A stretch of 64,000 bases of DNA from Micrococcaceae bacterium Sec5.8 (GTDB lineage Bacteria > Actinomycetota > Actinomycetes > Actinomycetales > Micrococcaceae), in NCBI GenBank assembly GCA_039636775.1, contig CP143429.1:2356001-2420000 (forward strand). The letters are read 5' to 3'. Positions 15,581 through 22,943 of the stretch are shown piece by piece. The translations under genes were made by a program, and so were the position numbers. The notes beneath the pieces were generated by a model. The model had not been told where the DNA came from. It ran no database searches and saw only the letters and a list, made by a program, of their open reading frames with translations. Numbering within the stretch: position 1 is the first letter of the stretch; each line of letters starts with the position of its first letter.

Positions 15581-17077
15581 TCAGGCCGAGACCTCGACAG
15601 GCAGGCCGGCGGCCTCCAGAGTTGCGGCGGCGTCCTTGGCGGGGAAGGACGGCGGGTTCACGCCGGCCATTTCCTCCATGACGCGGACCACCTGGCAGCT
15701 GTAGCCGAACTCGTTGTCGTACCAGACGTAAAGGACGAGGTTTTTCTCATTGGAGATGGTCGCAAGGCCATCAACGATGCCGGCGCGGCGGGAGCCGACG
15801 AAGTCGGTGGAGACCACCTCGGGTGAATCGATGTAGTCCACCTGCTTCCGCAGCGAGGAGTGCAGCGACATCTCGCGCAGGTACTCGTTGACTTCATCCT
15901 TGGTGGTGCCGTTTTCCAGGCTCAGGTTCAGAATGGCCAGGGACACGTCCGGAGTGGGAACACGGATGGAGCTTCCGGTCAGTTTGCCGAGCAGCTCCGG
16001 CAGGGCCTTGGCGACTGCCTGGGCTGCCCCGGTTTCGGTGATGACCATGTTCAGCGCGGCTGACCGTCCGCGGCGGTCACCCTTGTGGAAGTTGTCGATC
16101 AGGTTCTGGTCGTTGGTGAACGAGTGGACCGTCTCGACGTGGCCGTGAATGACGCCGTAGCGGTCGTTGATGGCCTTCAGCACGGGCGTGATGGCGTTGG
16201 TGGTGCAGGACGCCGCGGAGACGATTTTGTCCGAGTCAGTGATCGCGGCGTGGTTGATGCCGTGCACGATGTTCTTCAGTTCGCCCTTGCCCGGAGCCGT
16301 GAGCAGCACACGGGACGCGCCCTTGCTCTGCAGGTGCTGGGAGAGCCCGTCAGCGTCGCGCCAGCGTCCCGTGTTGTCCACGATGAGGGCGTCGTGGATA
16401 CCGTAGGCGGTGTAGTCAACGGTTGCGGGGTTGTCCGAGTAGATGACCTGGATCTGGACGCCGTTGGCGGTGATGGTGTCGTTTTCGAGATCCACCTTGA
16501 TGGTGCCTTCGAAGGAGCCGTGCACCGAGTCGCGGCGCAGCAGGCTGGCACGCTTGGCGAGGTCGTTGTCCGAGCCGCGGCGCACCACAATGGCGCGCAG
16601 CCGCAGGCCGTGCCCGCCGCCGGCCTTTTCGATCAGGAGGCGGGCCAGTAGCCGGCCGATGCGGCCGAACCCGTAGAGGACGACGTCGGTGCTGGTGCGG
16701 TCGTCGCCGCCGCGCTTGCCAACAACCTCGGCAAGCTCTTCGCGCAGGAACGCGTCGAGAGTGGCTCCGTTGCCTTCGGCGCGGTACTTCTCCGTCAGGC
16801 GGGCGATATCGATGGCCGCGGCGCCAAGATCGAGCTGGGTGAGGGCGTCCAGCAGCGGGGCGGTCTCTTCGAGACGCAGTTCTTCCTTGCTCATCCGGCG
16901 GGCGAAGCGGTGCGCCTTGAGGATGTTCATGGTGGACTTGTTGATGAGGCTGCGGCCGTGGATGGAAGTGACCACGTTGTTCTCGCGGTACAGCCGGCCG
17001 ATCACCGGGATCATGGCCTCGGCGAGCGCCTCCCGGCCCATCCACGTATCAAGACAAGAATCTGACGTCTGGCTCAC
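15581..17077 (-). CDS. gap: glyceraldehyde-3-phosphate dehydrogenase with N-terminal extension (GapB-like)
   Basis: Interconverts glyceraldehyde 3-phosphate and 1,3-bisphosphoglycerate. The 498 residues exceed the usual 335 because of a helical N-terminal domain of about 130 residues before the Rossmann fold (LYGFGRIGRLLARLL). The catalytic Cys is in SAASCTTNAITPV and the His in HVETVHSFTNDQNLID. RGRSAALNMVITETGAA and WYDNEFGYSCQVVR complete the catalytic domain. The long form matches the actinobacterial second GAPDH, typified by GapB of Corynebacterium glutamicum, which works mainly in the gluconeogenic direction with NADP. By that comparison, not from a motif here, I infer a gluconeogenic role. 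AGGAAGG lies upstream of the ATG. Confidence 0.9.
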   Translation of the reverse strand: MSQTSDSCLDTWMGREALAEAMIPVIGRLYRENNVVTSIHGRSLINKSTMNILKAHRFARRMSKEELRLEETAPLLDALTQLDLGAAAIDIARLTEKYRAEGNGATLDAFLREELAEVVGKRGGDDRTSTDVVLYGFGRIGRLLARLLIEKAGGGHGLRLRAIVVRRGSDNDLAKRASLLRRDSVHGSFEGTIKVDLENDTITANGVQIQVIYSDNPATVDYTAYGIHDALIVDNTGRWRDADGLSQHLQSKGASRVLLTAPGKGELKNIVHGINHAAITDSDKIVSAASCTTNAITPVLKAINDRYGVIHGHVETVHSFTNDQNLIDNFHKGDRRGRSAALNMVITETGAAQAVAKALPELLGKLTGSSIRVPTPDVSLAILNLSLENGTTKDEVNEYLREMSLHSSLRKQVDYIDSPEVVSTDFVGSRRAGIVDGLATISNEKNLVLYVWYDNEFGYSCQVVRVMEEMAGVNPPSFPAKDAAATLEAAGLPVEVSA

Positions 17078-17325
17078 AGAAATACCTTCCTAGAATCCAC
17101 CCCATACGGCGTCGTATGCGGAAGTCGGCTGCCGGAGGGTGTCCGGAACCTCGGCTCCGGGGATTCGGTCCACCCCGTGCGCCTGTGTCGAGCAAAGAAA
17201 AGCCGCCGGCTGCGAACGCAGACCCGGCGGGAGAACGTCTACGTTCACGGATCATTCTACCGGCGGCCACGCTCGCACCGGCGACCGGTGATGCGTGAAG
17301 TCACTCACACGGCGCCGCGGGCAGC

Positions 17326-17331
17326 TACGCT
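17326..17331 (+). promoter_or_regulatory. -10 box TACGCT of the glycerophosphodiesterase gene, leaderless
   Basis: TACGCT ends 6 bases before the ATG at 17338. No ribosome binding site is present. Confidence 0.5.
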
Positions 17332-17337
17332 GGGGCG

Positions 17338-18147
17338 ATGTTCAGACTTGCGGCTCTCCTGATAGGCGTACTGCTGTGTTCCGGCTGTGCTGCTACACCG
17401 CAGAAGGCACCGGCGTCAGCGCCGACGTCGGCTGCCACCACGACGGCGGCAGCGCCGTTCACCCTGGTGGCGCACCGAGGCGGAGCGCTGGTGTACCCGG
17501 AATCCTCCGCGGAGGCCTTCGAGGCAGTGAGCAAGACGGCGTTTCCGATGGAAACGGATTTGCGCCAGCTCCAGGACGGGACGCTGGTTCCGCTGCACGA
17601 TGAAACGGCGGACAGGACCATGTCGGGTCTGGCGGGCGCGCCGGCCGGCATCACCCTGGACCGCTGGAAAGCGGCCGGCATCCGTCATCCTCTGGGCGGT
17701 GCGGAGGGCACTCCCACGACATGGGAGGCGATGCTGGATTTGTACGGCGGAAAGAACGTCCTGGTTCCCGAGCTCAAGGACCCGGCCATCGACGTGGCTG
17801 CCTTCGCGGCGTCCATCCTGAAGCGCGGCGTTCAGGAGAAGGTCATTGTGCAGACGTTCAGCTTTTCCACGGCCCAGGCGTTGGCCCGCGCCGGGCTGCA
17901 CGTGCTGTATCTCCTGCCCGCCGGCGACGAACCTGTCCCGGCGTCGATCACAGCCAGCGGAATCGGCTTCGTCGGCCCGCAGAAGGACATCAGTGACGGC
18001 TACCTTCGCAAGCTCAAGGACTCAGGCCTGACCGTGTGGCCCTACACCGTCAACGATCCGGCCACTGCGGTGCGGCTCCGGGCCGCGGGAGCGGACGGTG
18101 TCTTCACCGACGCCCCATGGGAGCTGGCGCAGCAGTTGGCCGGCTAG
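17338..18147 (+). CDS. glycerophosphodiester phosphodiesterase, lipoprotein
   Basis: Hydrolyses glycerophosphodiesters to glycerol 3-phosphate and an alcohol outside the cell. Lipoprotein signal: a hydrophobic N-terminus and lipobox LCSGC with Cys at about 18, then an Ala/Thr/Pro linker. GDPD hallmarks are LVAHRGGALVYPESSAEAF (catalytic His, Arg), METDLRQLQDGTLVPLHDETADRT (metal Glu and Asp, general-base His), LVPELKDP (Glu/Lys) and VWPYTVNDPATAVRLRAAGADGVFTDAPW. 269 residues, normal length. Convergent with the GMC gene, 6 bases apart. Confidence 0.92.
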   Translation: MFRLAALLIGVLLCSGCAATPQKAPASAPTSAATTTAAAPFTLVAHRGGALVYPESSAEAFEAVSKTAFPMETDLRQLQDGTLVPLHDETADRTMSGLAGAPAGITLDRWKAAGIRHPLGGAEGTPTTWEAMLDLYGGKNVLVPELKDPAIDVAAFAASILKRGVQEKVIVQTFSFSTAQALARAGLHVLYLLPAGDEPVPASITASGIGFVGPQKDISDGYLRKLKDSGLTVWPYTVNDPATAVRLRAAGADGVFTDAPWELAQQLAG

Positions 18148-18153
18148 CCACCC

Positions 18154-19767
18154 CTAGCGGGCATCCTGAAGAATCATGTCCACGGCCTTTTCCGCGATCA
18201 TGATGGTCGGCGCCTGGGTATTGGCACTGATCAGGCGCGGCATGATCGAGGAGTCAACCACGCGTAATCCCTCCAGTCCGTAAACTTTCAGCCGCGGTGA
18301 AACCACAGAAGCATCGGTGGTTCCCATGGAGCAGGTGCCCACGGGGTGGTAGGAGGTGCGCCCGTAGGACCGGACAAACTTCACGTATTCGTCACGGGTT
18401 TCCACCCGGGCACCGTCACCGATGTGTTCGGCTTTGGTCAGGTCGGTCATCGACGACTGCCCCATGATCTCCCGGCTCTGTTTAACGCCGGCGATCGCCA
18501 TCTCGAGGTCGTAGTCGTCGGCCAGGTAGTTCGGGTCGATCAGTGGCGCCCTACCCGGATCGGACGACGCTGGACGGACGGTCCCCCGGCTCCGGGGCCG
18601 CAGGAAGTACGAGTTCAGCGTCGCCCCGAACCCGGGCTTCAGCACCGCCCCCCCGGTCCCCACCCGAGCGGCCGGAAGGAAATGGAATTGGAGGTCGGGG
18701 GTCTTCTCGTCCTTGTTGGCGTAACTGAACCCGCCGGCTTCCACGAGGGTCGATGCGAACGGTCCCGACCGGAATGCCAGGTACTCGACGCCGGCAAAGA
18801 CGGTCGCCGGGCGCACCTGGTTGAGCCGGTCCATGCTGTGGTAATCCTTGAGCTCGTAGACGATGTCGATGTCGCAGTGGTCCTGCAAATTCTTGCCGAC
18901 GCCGGGCAGAGCATGGACCGTCTCAATGCCCGCCGCGGCGAGATCCGCGGGGTCGCCGATGCCGGAGAGCTGGAGCAGTTTGGGCGAGCCGAAAGCGCCC
19001 GCGGCAACAATGACCTCGCGTTTGGCCGTGTAGGTGCGTGCACTGCCACCCTCGATGGCCTGGACCCCGACGGCCCGGCCATCCTTAATGATCACTCGGG
19101 AGACGGTCACGTTGGCACGGACAGTGAGGTTGCTCCGCTTGCGGGCCGGTTTCAGGTAGGCCACGGCCGCGCTGCACCGGCGGCCGTTCTTCGTGGTGGT
19201 CTGGTAAAAACCGACGCCGTACTGCTCGGCGCCGTTGAAGTCGCTGTTGTAAGGCAAACCGAACTCCTGGCCCGCCTTCACGAAGGCCGCCGAGAGTTTG
19301 TGCGGGCGAAGGAGGTCCGAAACCCCCAGCGGGCCGTTGGTGCCGTGGTGCGGGGCAGAGAGCCGGCTGTTGGACTCCGAGCGAACGAAATACTTGCTCA
19401 CCTCGTCAGCGGACCAGCCTTCGCAGCCATAGTCGGTGACCCAGCTGTCGTAGTCCTCGGCCACGCCGCGGGTGAAGACCTGCGAATTGATGGAGCCGCC
19501 GCCGCCCAGCACGCGGCCCTGGGCGAGCGGAATACGACGGCCGTTGCTGTGCTTCTGCGGAACGCTGGCATAGTCCCACTGATATGGGCCGCCCTTGAGC
19601 TTGGGGAAACCGGCGGGGACGTGGATAAACGGGTGGCGGTCCGATCTGCCGGCCTCAAGCAAAAGAACGCTCACCGAGGGATCCGCACTCAGCCGGCCCG
19701 CCAGGACGCTGCCACCACTGCCGCCACCGGCAATTACGTAGTCGAATGTTCCGTCGTCCGGCACCAT
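18154..19767 (-). CDS. GMC-family FAD oxidoreductase (choline dehydrogenase-like)
   Basis: Oxidises an alcohol using FAD. The ADP-binding fold is FDYVIAGGGSGGSVLAGRLS, followed by LLLEAG. The GMC signature 1 region is QGRVLGGGGSINSQVFTRG, and signature 2 is GAFGSPKLLQLSGIGDP. Active-site residues are His in SYHPVGTCSMG and Asn in SANTQAPTIMIAEKAVD. 537 residues. The substrate cannot be read; choline dehydrogenase, alcohol oxidase-like and oxidoreductases of unknown substrate all fit. The ATG at 19767 follows GGGGA and precedes the flavin motif directly. Confidence 0.88.
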   Translation of the reverse strand: MVPDDGTFDYVIAGGGSGGSVLAGRLSADPSVSVLLLEAGRSDRHPFIHVPAGFPKLKGGPYQWDYASVPQKHSNGRRIPLAQGRVLGGGGSINSQVFTRGVAEDYDSWVTDYGCEGWSADEVSKYFVRSESNSRLSAPHHGTNGPLGVSDLLRPHKLSAAFVKAGQEFGLPYNSDFNGAEQYGVGFYQTTTKNGRRCSAAVAYLKPARKRSNLTVRANVTVSRVIIKDGRAVGVQAIEGGSARTYTAKREVIVAAGAFGSPKLLQLSGIGDPADLAAAGIETVHALPGVGKNLQDHCDIDIVYELKDYHSMDRLNQVRPATVFAGVEYLAFRSGPFASTLVEAGGFSYANKDEKTPDLQFHFLPAARVGTGGAVLKPGFGATLNSYFLRPRSRGTVRPASSDPGRAPLIDPNYLADDYDLEMAIAGVKQSREIMGQSSMTDLTKAEHIGDGARVETRDEYVKFVRSYGRTSYHPVGTCSMGTTDASVVSPRLKVYGLEGLRVVDSSIMPRLISANTQAPTIMIAEKAVDMILQDAR

Positions 19768-19862
19768 TGATCCCCAACTCTTCGCTGACTGCAGATTGTC
19801 GCTTGAACGTTCCCTGCAGTCTCTGGTCAAGCCGCGATGATGTCAAGCATTCGCTTCACCCT

Positions 19863-19868
19863 TAGGAT
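19863..19868 (+). promoter_or_regulatory. -10 box TAGGAT of the 50-aa membrane protein gene, leaderless
   Basis: TAGGAT ends 6 bases before the ATG at 19875, which supports this very short gene being real. Confidence 0.5.
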
Positions 19869-19874
19869 GGTCCA

Positions 19875-20027
19875 ATGGGACTCATAATCGCACTTCTTGT
19901 CATCTGGCTTGTTCTTTCTATCCTTGGCTTTGCCATCAAGGGCCTGCTGTGGCTGGCCATCATCGGATTGGTCCTGTTTGTGGCCACCGGTGTCTGGGGC
20001 TGGCTGAAGCGGAAGACTAACGCCTGA
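19875..20027 (+). CDS. 50-aa hydrophobic membrane protein
   Basis: Translation begins MGLIIALLVIWLVLSILGF and ends GWLKRKTNA. There are two short transmembrane helices around a single Lys, a Trp-rich interface and a basic C-terminus, which follows the pattern of the small hydrophobic proteins common in actinobacterial genomes. Function is unknown. Support comes from the -10 box with leaderless spacing and from a strong terminator 15 bases after the stop, so the unit promoter-ORF-terminator is complete within 220 bases. Confidence 0.75.
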   Translation: MGLIIALLVIWLVLSILGFAIKGLLWLAIIGLVLFVATGVWGWLKRKTNA

Positions 20028-20041
20028 TTCACCGCTCTGAG

Positions 20042-20080
20042 CGGCGGCTGGTACCACTCGGTGCCGGCCGCCGTTTTTTC
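20042..20080. terminator. strong intrinsic terminator
   Basis: A 14-bp stem with G-U pairs, CGGCGGCTGGTACC against GGTGCCGGCCGCCG, has a 4-base loop and is followed by T6. It ends the 50-aa gene and faces the convergent 43-aa gene. Confidence 0.85.
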
Positions 20081-20106
20081 TTGCCGCGCGGCTGGTGCTT
20101 TCCGGG

Positions 20107-20238
20107 CTACAGCTCCGGGTTACCGCCGGTCCGTTCCAACTCATCCGTGCAGTCCTCGCAGAAGAGTCTTTCAGTGACCACCCCGCACCACTGACATCGG
20201 TGTTCCATCGACCGGGGCTCCACAACGTAAATGTTCAT
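20107..20238 (-). CDS. 43-aa double-CxxC zinc-ribbon-like microprotein
   Basis: The minus strand encodes MNIYVVEPRSMEHRCQWCG, then VVTERLFCEDCTDELER and a short tail. CQWC and CEDC spaced by 9 residues form a treble-clef or zinc-ribbon knuckle pair. CACAAT lies 6 bases before the ATG, consistent with leaderless transcription, although it is a weak -10. It lies just outside the rnpB-associated island. The conserved Cys spacing, and an acidic helix after it, argue for a real protein, but the length makes it uncertain. The family is not recognised. Confidence 0.45.
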   Translation of the reverse strand: MNIYVVEPRSMEHRCQWCGVVTERLFCEDCTDELERTGGNPEL

Positions 20239-20396
20239 TCTGAAATTGTGCGGCGCGGAGCTGAGAGAACCGTGGGCGCTGACTGGCAGAACTCGGCGCC
20301 GGGGGCCAATTGCCGGCTCCGGAGGAGTCGGCCGGCTAAGTTCGTCCTGAGATCGGGCGCAGCTGGTCGCGGGCGGCCAAGCCGGTGGGCGGGCCG

Positions 20397-20459
20397 CCCC
20401 GGAATACCGCGGACTCCGTGCGATGTGGGTGGATGGGTTGACCGATATGCCGGGTTCTG
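20397..20459 (+). repeat. left att copy: duplicate of the rnpB 3' end
   Basis: It matches 24251-24313 at 58 of 63 positions, including the P1-strand sequence GGATGGGTTGACC and GCCGGGTTCTG. The rest of rnpB is absent here, so it is an integration scar and not an RNA gene. Confidence 0.85.
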
Positions 20460-20471
20460 ACTAATTCCCTG

Positions 20472-20621
20472 CTACTGCTGGGGTTGCGGGCCGGTCACGG
20501 GCAAATCGTGGGCAACCAAGCTGATCAGGCCATCCGTCAGGGCCGCCGCCCGCGTGTCATCCGAGGGCCACAAATGCGCGTAAGTCTTCAGCGTTTCCGT
20601 TGCATCCTTGTGCCCCAACCG
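20472..20621 (-). pseudogene. C-terminal remnant of a tyrosine integrase
   Basis: The minus-strand frame reads RLGHKDATETLKTYAHLWP, then SDDTRAAALTDGLISLV, and ends GPQPQQ and TAG. The LGH motif (fifth catalytic position) and the nucleophile Tyr in TYAHLWP are the hallmark of phage-type tyrosine recombinases. The catalytic Arg, Lys and HxxR boxes are missing because homology stops at 20621. It lies 12 bases inside the left att copy, the position expected for an element's own integrase gene. Confidence 0.8.
20495..20516 (+). repeat. paired 11-bp repeats, left side
   Basis: TCACGGGCAAA and TCGTGGGCAAC in direct tandem, 36 bases inside the left att copy. They resemble the pair near the right end and are candidate integrase arm-binding sites, although here they overlap the integrase coding remnant. 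Confidence 0.4.
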
Positions 20622-20790
20622 AGATCCAGCGCGGCGGCGGCGCGGTCGGCGGCGTAACGAGCCTCCGAGGCGTCATCGCCTACTCTGATCAGGCCCCCGC
20701 TCGTCCAAGACGCGCTGAATGCGCTGAATAAGCGGAGACTTTTCATAGTGCTCAACGAGGCGGTCGTGCTCGGTCAATGCTGGCTTAGAG
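20622..20790 (-). pseudogene. frameshifted remnant of an unidentified gene
   Basis: One minus-strand frame reads ALTEHDRLVEHYEKSPLIQR then IQRVLDERG. After a shift of frame, the next reads LIRVGDDASEARYAADRAA then AALDL, running directly into the integrase remnant. Both pieces look protein-like (amphipathic helices), and neither has a start or an intact frame. I read this as a decayed gene fused by deletion to the integrase tail. The family is not identified. Confidence 0.45.
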
Positions 20791-20834
20791 GATACAGAAT
20801 TCCCCCAACGAGGCAGGCCGCGCCCGGTGCGCAA

Positions 20835-21500
20835 CTACGAAACTACGCTAGCAATTCCATCCGCCGGCGGCGCATCCGGGGCCGCCGGGGAACCAGGGGC
20901 AGGCGGCACGGCATCTTGAACAGGTTCAGCGGTCAACGTCGCAACACCGTCCACGTCAAGGATATATTTCACGATTCTCGCTGGCACGCCGGCCACCACG
21001 ACGTTGGAGGGCACATCCTTGTTGACCACGGACCCTGCCGCGACGATAGCCATCTCACCGACAGTCACGCCCCCGAGGATCGTCACGCCGGCGCCAATCC
21101 ACGATCCGCGCCCGATGACGATGGGTTCATGGCTCGGTTTACCCGTCCGGCGTGAACCACCAGAGATCTCGTGTGTGTCAGAAATGAGTCGTACATGCTG
21201 GCCGAGGGAAACGTCGTCGCCGATGGTCACGTTGGGGCGGATGAAACTGTGGGCATTGATGAAGACACGGTCCCCAACCTTGATCGTCCCCAGCCACTCC
21301 GCGCCACGAAGAACCTTGGACTGCTTCCCGATGAAGATTCGGTTAGTGCTCGTCCCCGTGTGCAAGGCGCAGGAAGGATCAACGGTCGCCGTCTCATCAA
21401 TGAAGAGCAGCGGACCCCGGGCAGGCCGTAATCCTTCTACGATCTCCCACAACTCTGCGACCTGTTGCTGCAATGCTTGGATTTGCTCCTCGACGTTCAT
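20835..21500 (-). CDS. left-handed beta-helix acyltransferase (hexapeptide-repeat, CatB/NodL-like)
   Basis: Predicted CoA-dependent O- or N-acetyltransferase of a sugar or polysaccharide precursor. Residues 1-30 form a short coiled coil (EEQIQALQQQVAELWEIVEG), probably for oligomerisation. Then come hexapeptide turns: VKVGDRVFINAHSFIRPNVT, IGDDVSLGQHVRLISDTHEI (with His in the catalytic-loop position), EPIVIGRGSWIGAGVTILGG and VTVGEMAIVAAGSVV, ending GVPARIVKYI. The last 35 residues are Ala/Pro-rich. The ATG at 21500 is preferred to a TTG at 21509. It is divergent from the ATP-grasp gene 80 bases away; both are cargo of the rnpB island and point to cell-surface polymer modification. Confidence 0.85.
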   Translation of the reverse strand: MNVEEQIQALQQQVAELWEIVEGLRPARGPLLFIDETATVDPSCALHTGTSTNRIFIGKQSKVLRGAEWLGTIKVGDRVFINAHSFIRPNVTIGDDVSLGQHVRLISDTHEISGGSRRTGKPSHEPIVIGRGSWIGAGVTILGGVTVGEMAIVAAGSVVNKDVPSNVVVAGVPARIVKYILDVDGVATLTAEPVQDAVPPAPGSPAAPDAPPADGIASVVS

Positions 21501-21579
21501 AAAGGGCAATCTTACGGGAGCGTTAGAACGAACTGTGCACCGAGACAGCTTCGCCGCCTCTCATAAAAAGGATGAATCA

Positions 21580-22365
21580 ATGAAGTTTTCCGACCTGGTC
21601 AGGCGGCGCCGCGACGGCGGTGAAAAGAACGTCCCGTGGTACCTACACGACAAGCTCAGGGCAAACGAGTTCTTCAAATACGCGGGCCTTCCTACTGCCG
21701 AGATCTACCGGAACTTCGACTCAGCAGACGACATCAACCTTGATGGGCTGCCGGACGAGTTTGTACTCAAGCCGACGTTCTTGTTCTCGGCCATCGGCGT
21801 GATGCTGCTCAAGAAGACCGAGAACGGATTCTTCGACAGCATGTCCGACAAGGAACTCACGGTCGATCAGATCCGCATGTTCCAGCAGCAGATGTCCTTG
21901 AAGTCCAAGAACGCCAAGAAGCCGTTCATCGTTGAGGAGCGCATCCGCGAACCTGACGGCCGAGCTGTCCCCCGGGACATCAAGTTCTTCGGTTTCCAGG
22001 GAGAAATCGTCTTCATTGAGCAGGTCGGAAACTCCAGCGGCAAGCCGACTCACGCTTGGTTCGACGGCGACTTCAACCCGCTCACCCCGGACGATGTGTA
22101 CTCCGACCCGAAGTACTTCGAGATCGTGGAGCCGGAGCGTCCGGAGAACTGGGAGCAGCAGCTCAACATGGCACGCCGTGCGTCCGTCGCCGTCCCCGCA
22201 CCGTTTGCGCGTATTGACACTTACTCGTCGGTCCGCGGTCCCCTCCTCGGAGAAGTCACGCTCGTGCCTGGCGTCATCGCCCTGGAAGGCTATGTCACCC
22301 CATCCGAGCGCATTGAGTGGCTGGCTGGGCATGCATGGGAGAAAGCCGCCAAACGCCTGCAGTAG
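21580..22365 (+). CDS. TupA-like ATP-grasp family protein
   Basis: A 261-residue protein. FVLKPTFLFSAIGVMLLKK resembles the ATP-grasp lysine strand (usually VLKP...G). FIVEERIREPDGRAVPRDIK has the Glu and Arg of the second nucleotide loop. IKFFGFQGEIVFIEQVGN and the C-terminal FARIDTYSSVRGPLLGEVTLVPG have the Arg-Ile-Asp and Gly-Glu-Val-Thr of the metal-binding site. This pattern fits TupA-type teichuronopeptide and exopolysaccharide ligases that would join an amino acid or acyl group to a polymer. AAGG lies 9 bases before the ATG. It pairs with the divergent acetyltransferase. The nucleotide loop KPTFLFSA is unusual (no Gly-Gly). Confidence 0.75.
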   Translation: MKFSDLVRRRRDGGEKNVPWYLHDKLRANEFFKYAGLPTAEIYRNFDSADDINLDGLPDEFVLKPTFLFSAIGVMLLKKTENGFFDSMSDKELTVDQIRMFQQQMSLKSKNAKKPFIVEERIREPDGRAVPRDIKFFGFQGEIVFIEQVGNSSGKPTHAWFDGDFNPLTPDDVYSDPKYFEIVEPERPENWEQQLNMARRASVAVPAPFARIDTYSSVRGPLLGEVTLVPGVIALEGYVTPSERIEWLAGHAWEKAAKRLQ

Positions 22366-22392
22366 GCGCCCACCAGCACGACGAGAAGATAG

Positions 22393-22434
22393 GCCCCCAC
22401 CCCGCCCGATTCGGCGCCGGGTGGGGGCTTTTTT
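22393..22434 (+). terminator. intrinsic terminator after the ATP-grasp gene
   Basis: GCCCCCACCC pairs with GGGTGGGGGC (10 bp), with further pairing inside, followed by T6. Confidence 0.88.
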
Positions 22435-22443
22435 GTATCCGGA

Positions 22444-22449
22444 TACGAT
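22444..22449 (+). promoter_or_regulatory. -10 box TACGAT of the 118-aa gene, leaderless
   Basis: TACGAT ends 6 bases before the ATG at 22456. It overlaps the palindrome GTATCCGGATAC at 22436-22447, which could be an operator. Confidence 0.5.
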
Positions 22450-22455
22450 TGCCGC

Positions 22456-22812
22456 ATGACTGCATTTAGCCTCGACGGGACCACCTATGAGTATCTGCGC
22501 GGGGATTCTGCTCATTCGCCCGAGACTACGCATTCGTGGGAGTACGGCCACTACCCGAAGGTCATAGCCGCCCTGCCGCTCGTGACCGGGACTGCCGATG
22601 TCTACGCCGAGGAGCAGCGCTGGAACTCCACCCAGATCATCGTGGGGTGGGACGATGACGACCTACGCCCGCACCGGGCCTGGATCCCATCCGCGAATGT
22701 CCGCCCCGTCATAGACTCCGAGTGGGACATCGAACAGTACCGGCGCTGCCCCGAGAAGTTCCGTGCCATGCAGTGGGGTTTGCGGCTGCCCGGGTTTCTG
22801 CTGGTGGCATGA
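22456..22812 (+). CDS. hypothetical protein, 118 aa
   Basis: A soluble, acidic, Trp/Tyr-rich protein without signal peptide. Notable segments are YEYLRGDSAHSPETTHSWEY, WNSTQIIVGWDDDDLRPHRA and the C-terminal RRCPEKFRAMQWGLRLPGF. I do not recognise a family. Start supported by the -10 box at 6-base spacing and by the palindrome over it. It sits between two terminators, so it is a single-gene unit within the rnpB island; cargo of unknown function. Confidence 0.6.
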   Translation: MTAFSLDGTTYEYLRGDSAHSPETTHSWEYGHYPKVIAALPLVTGTADVYAEEQRWNSTQIIVGWDDDDLRPHRAWIPSANVRPVIDSEWDIEQYRRCPEKFRAMQWGLRLPGFLLVA

Positions 22813-22943
22813 CGGGGCGCTCGTGATACCAGTGGGGCTCGTGTGGTTATACTCATGCTTGGGGGCGCCGTAGACGGTGTATGTCGGAAGCGTTCAGCAG
22901 CCTAAATTTATCTGCCAACCACCGACAGGAGGTGCGGGGAACC

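Noticed and set aside
19827..20225. 132-residue minus-strand frame
   Set aside because: It runs antisense to the 50-aa gene and across a strong terminator; the 43-aa frame with paired CxxC is more credible in this region.
20397..20459. A second RNase P RNA gene
   Set aside because: Only the last about 30 bases of the RNA and its flank are present; the core helices are absent.
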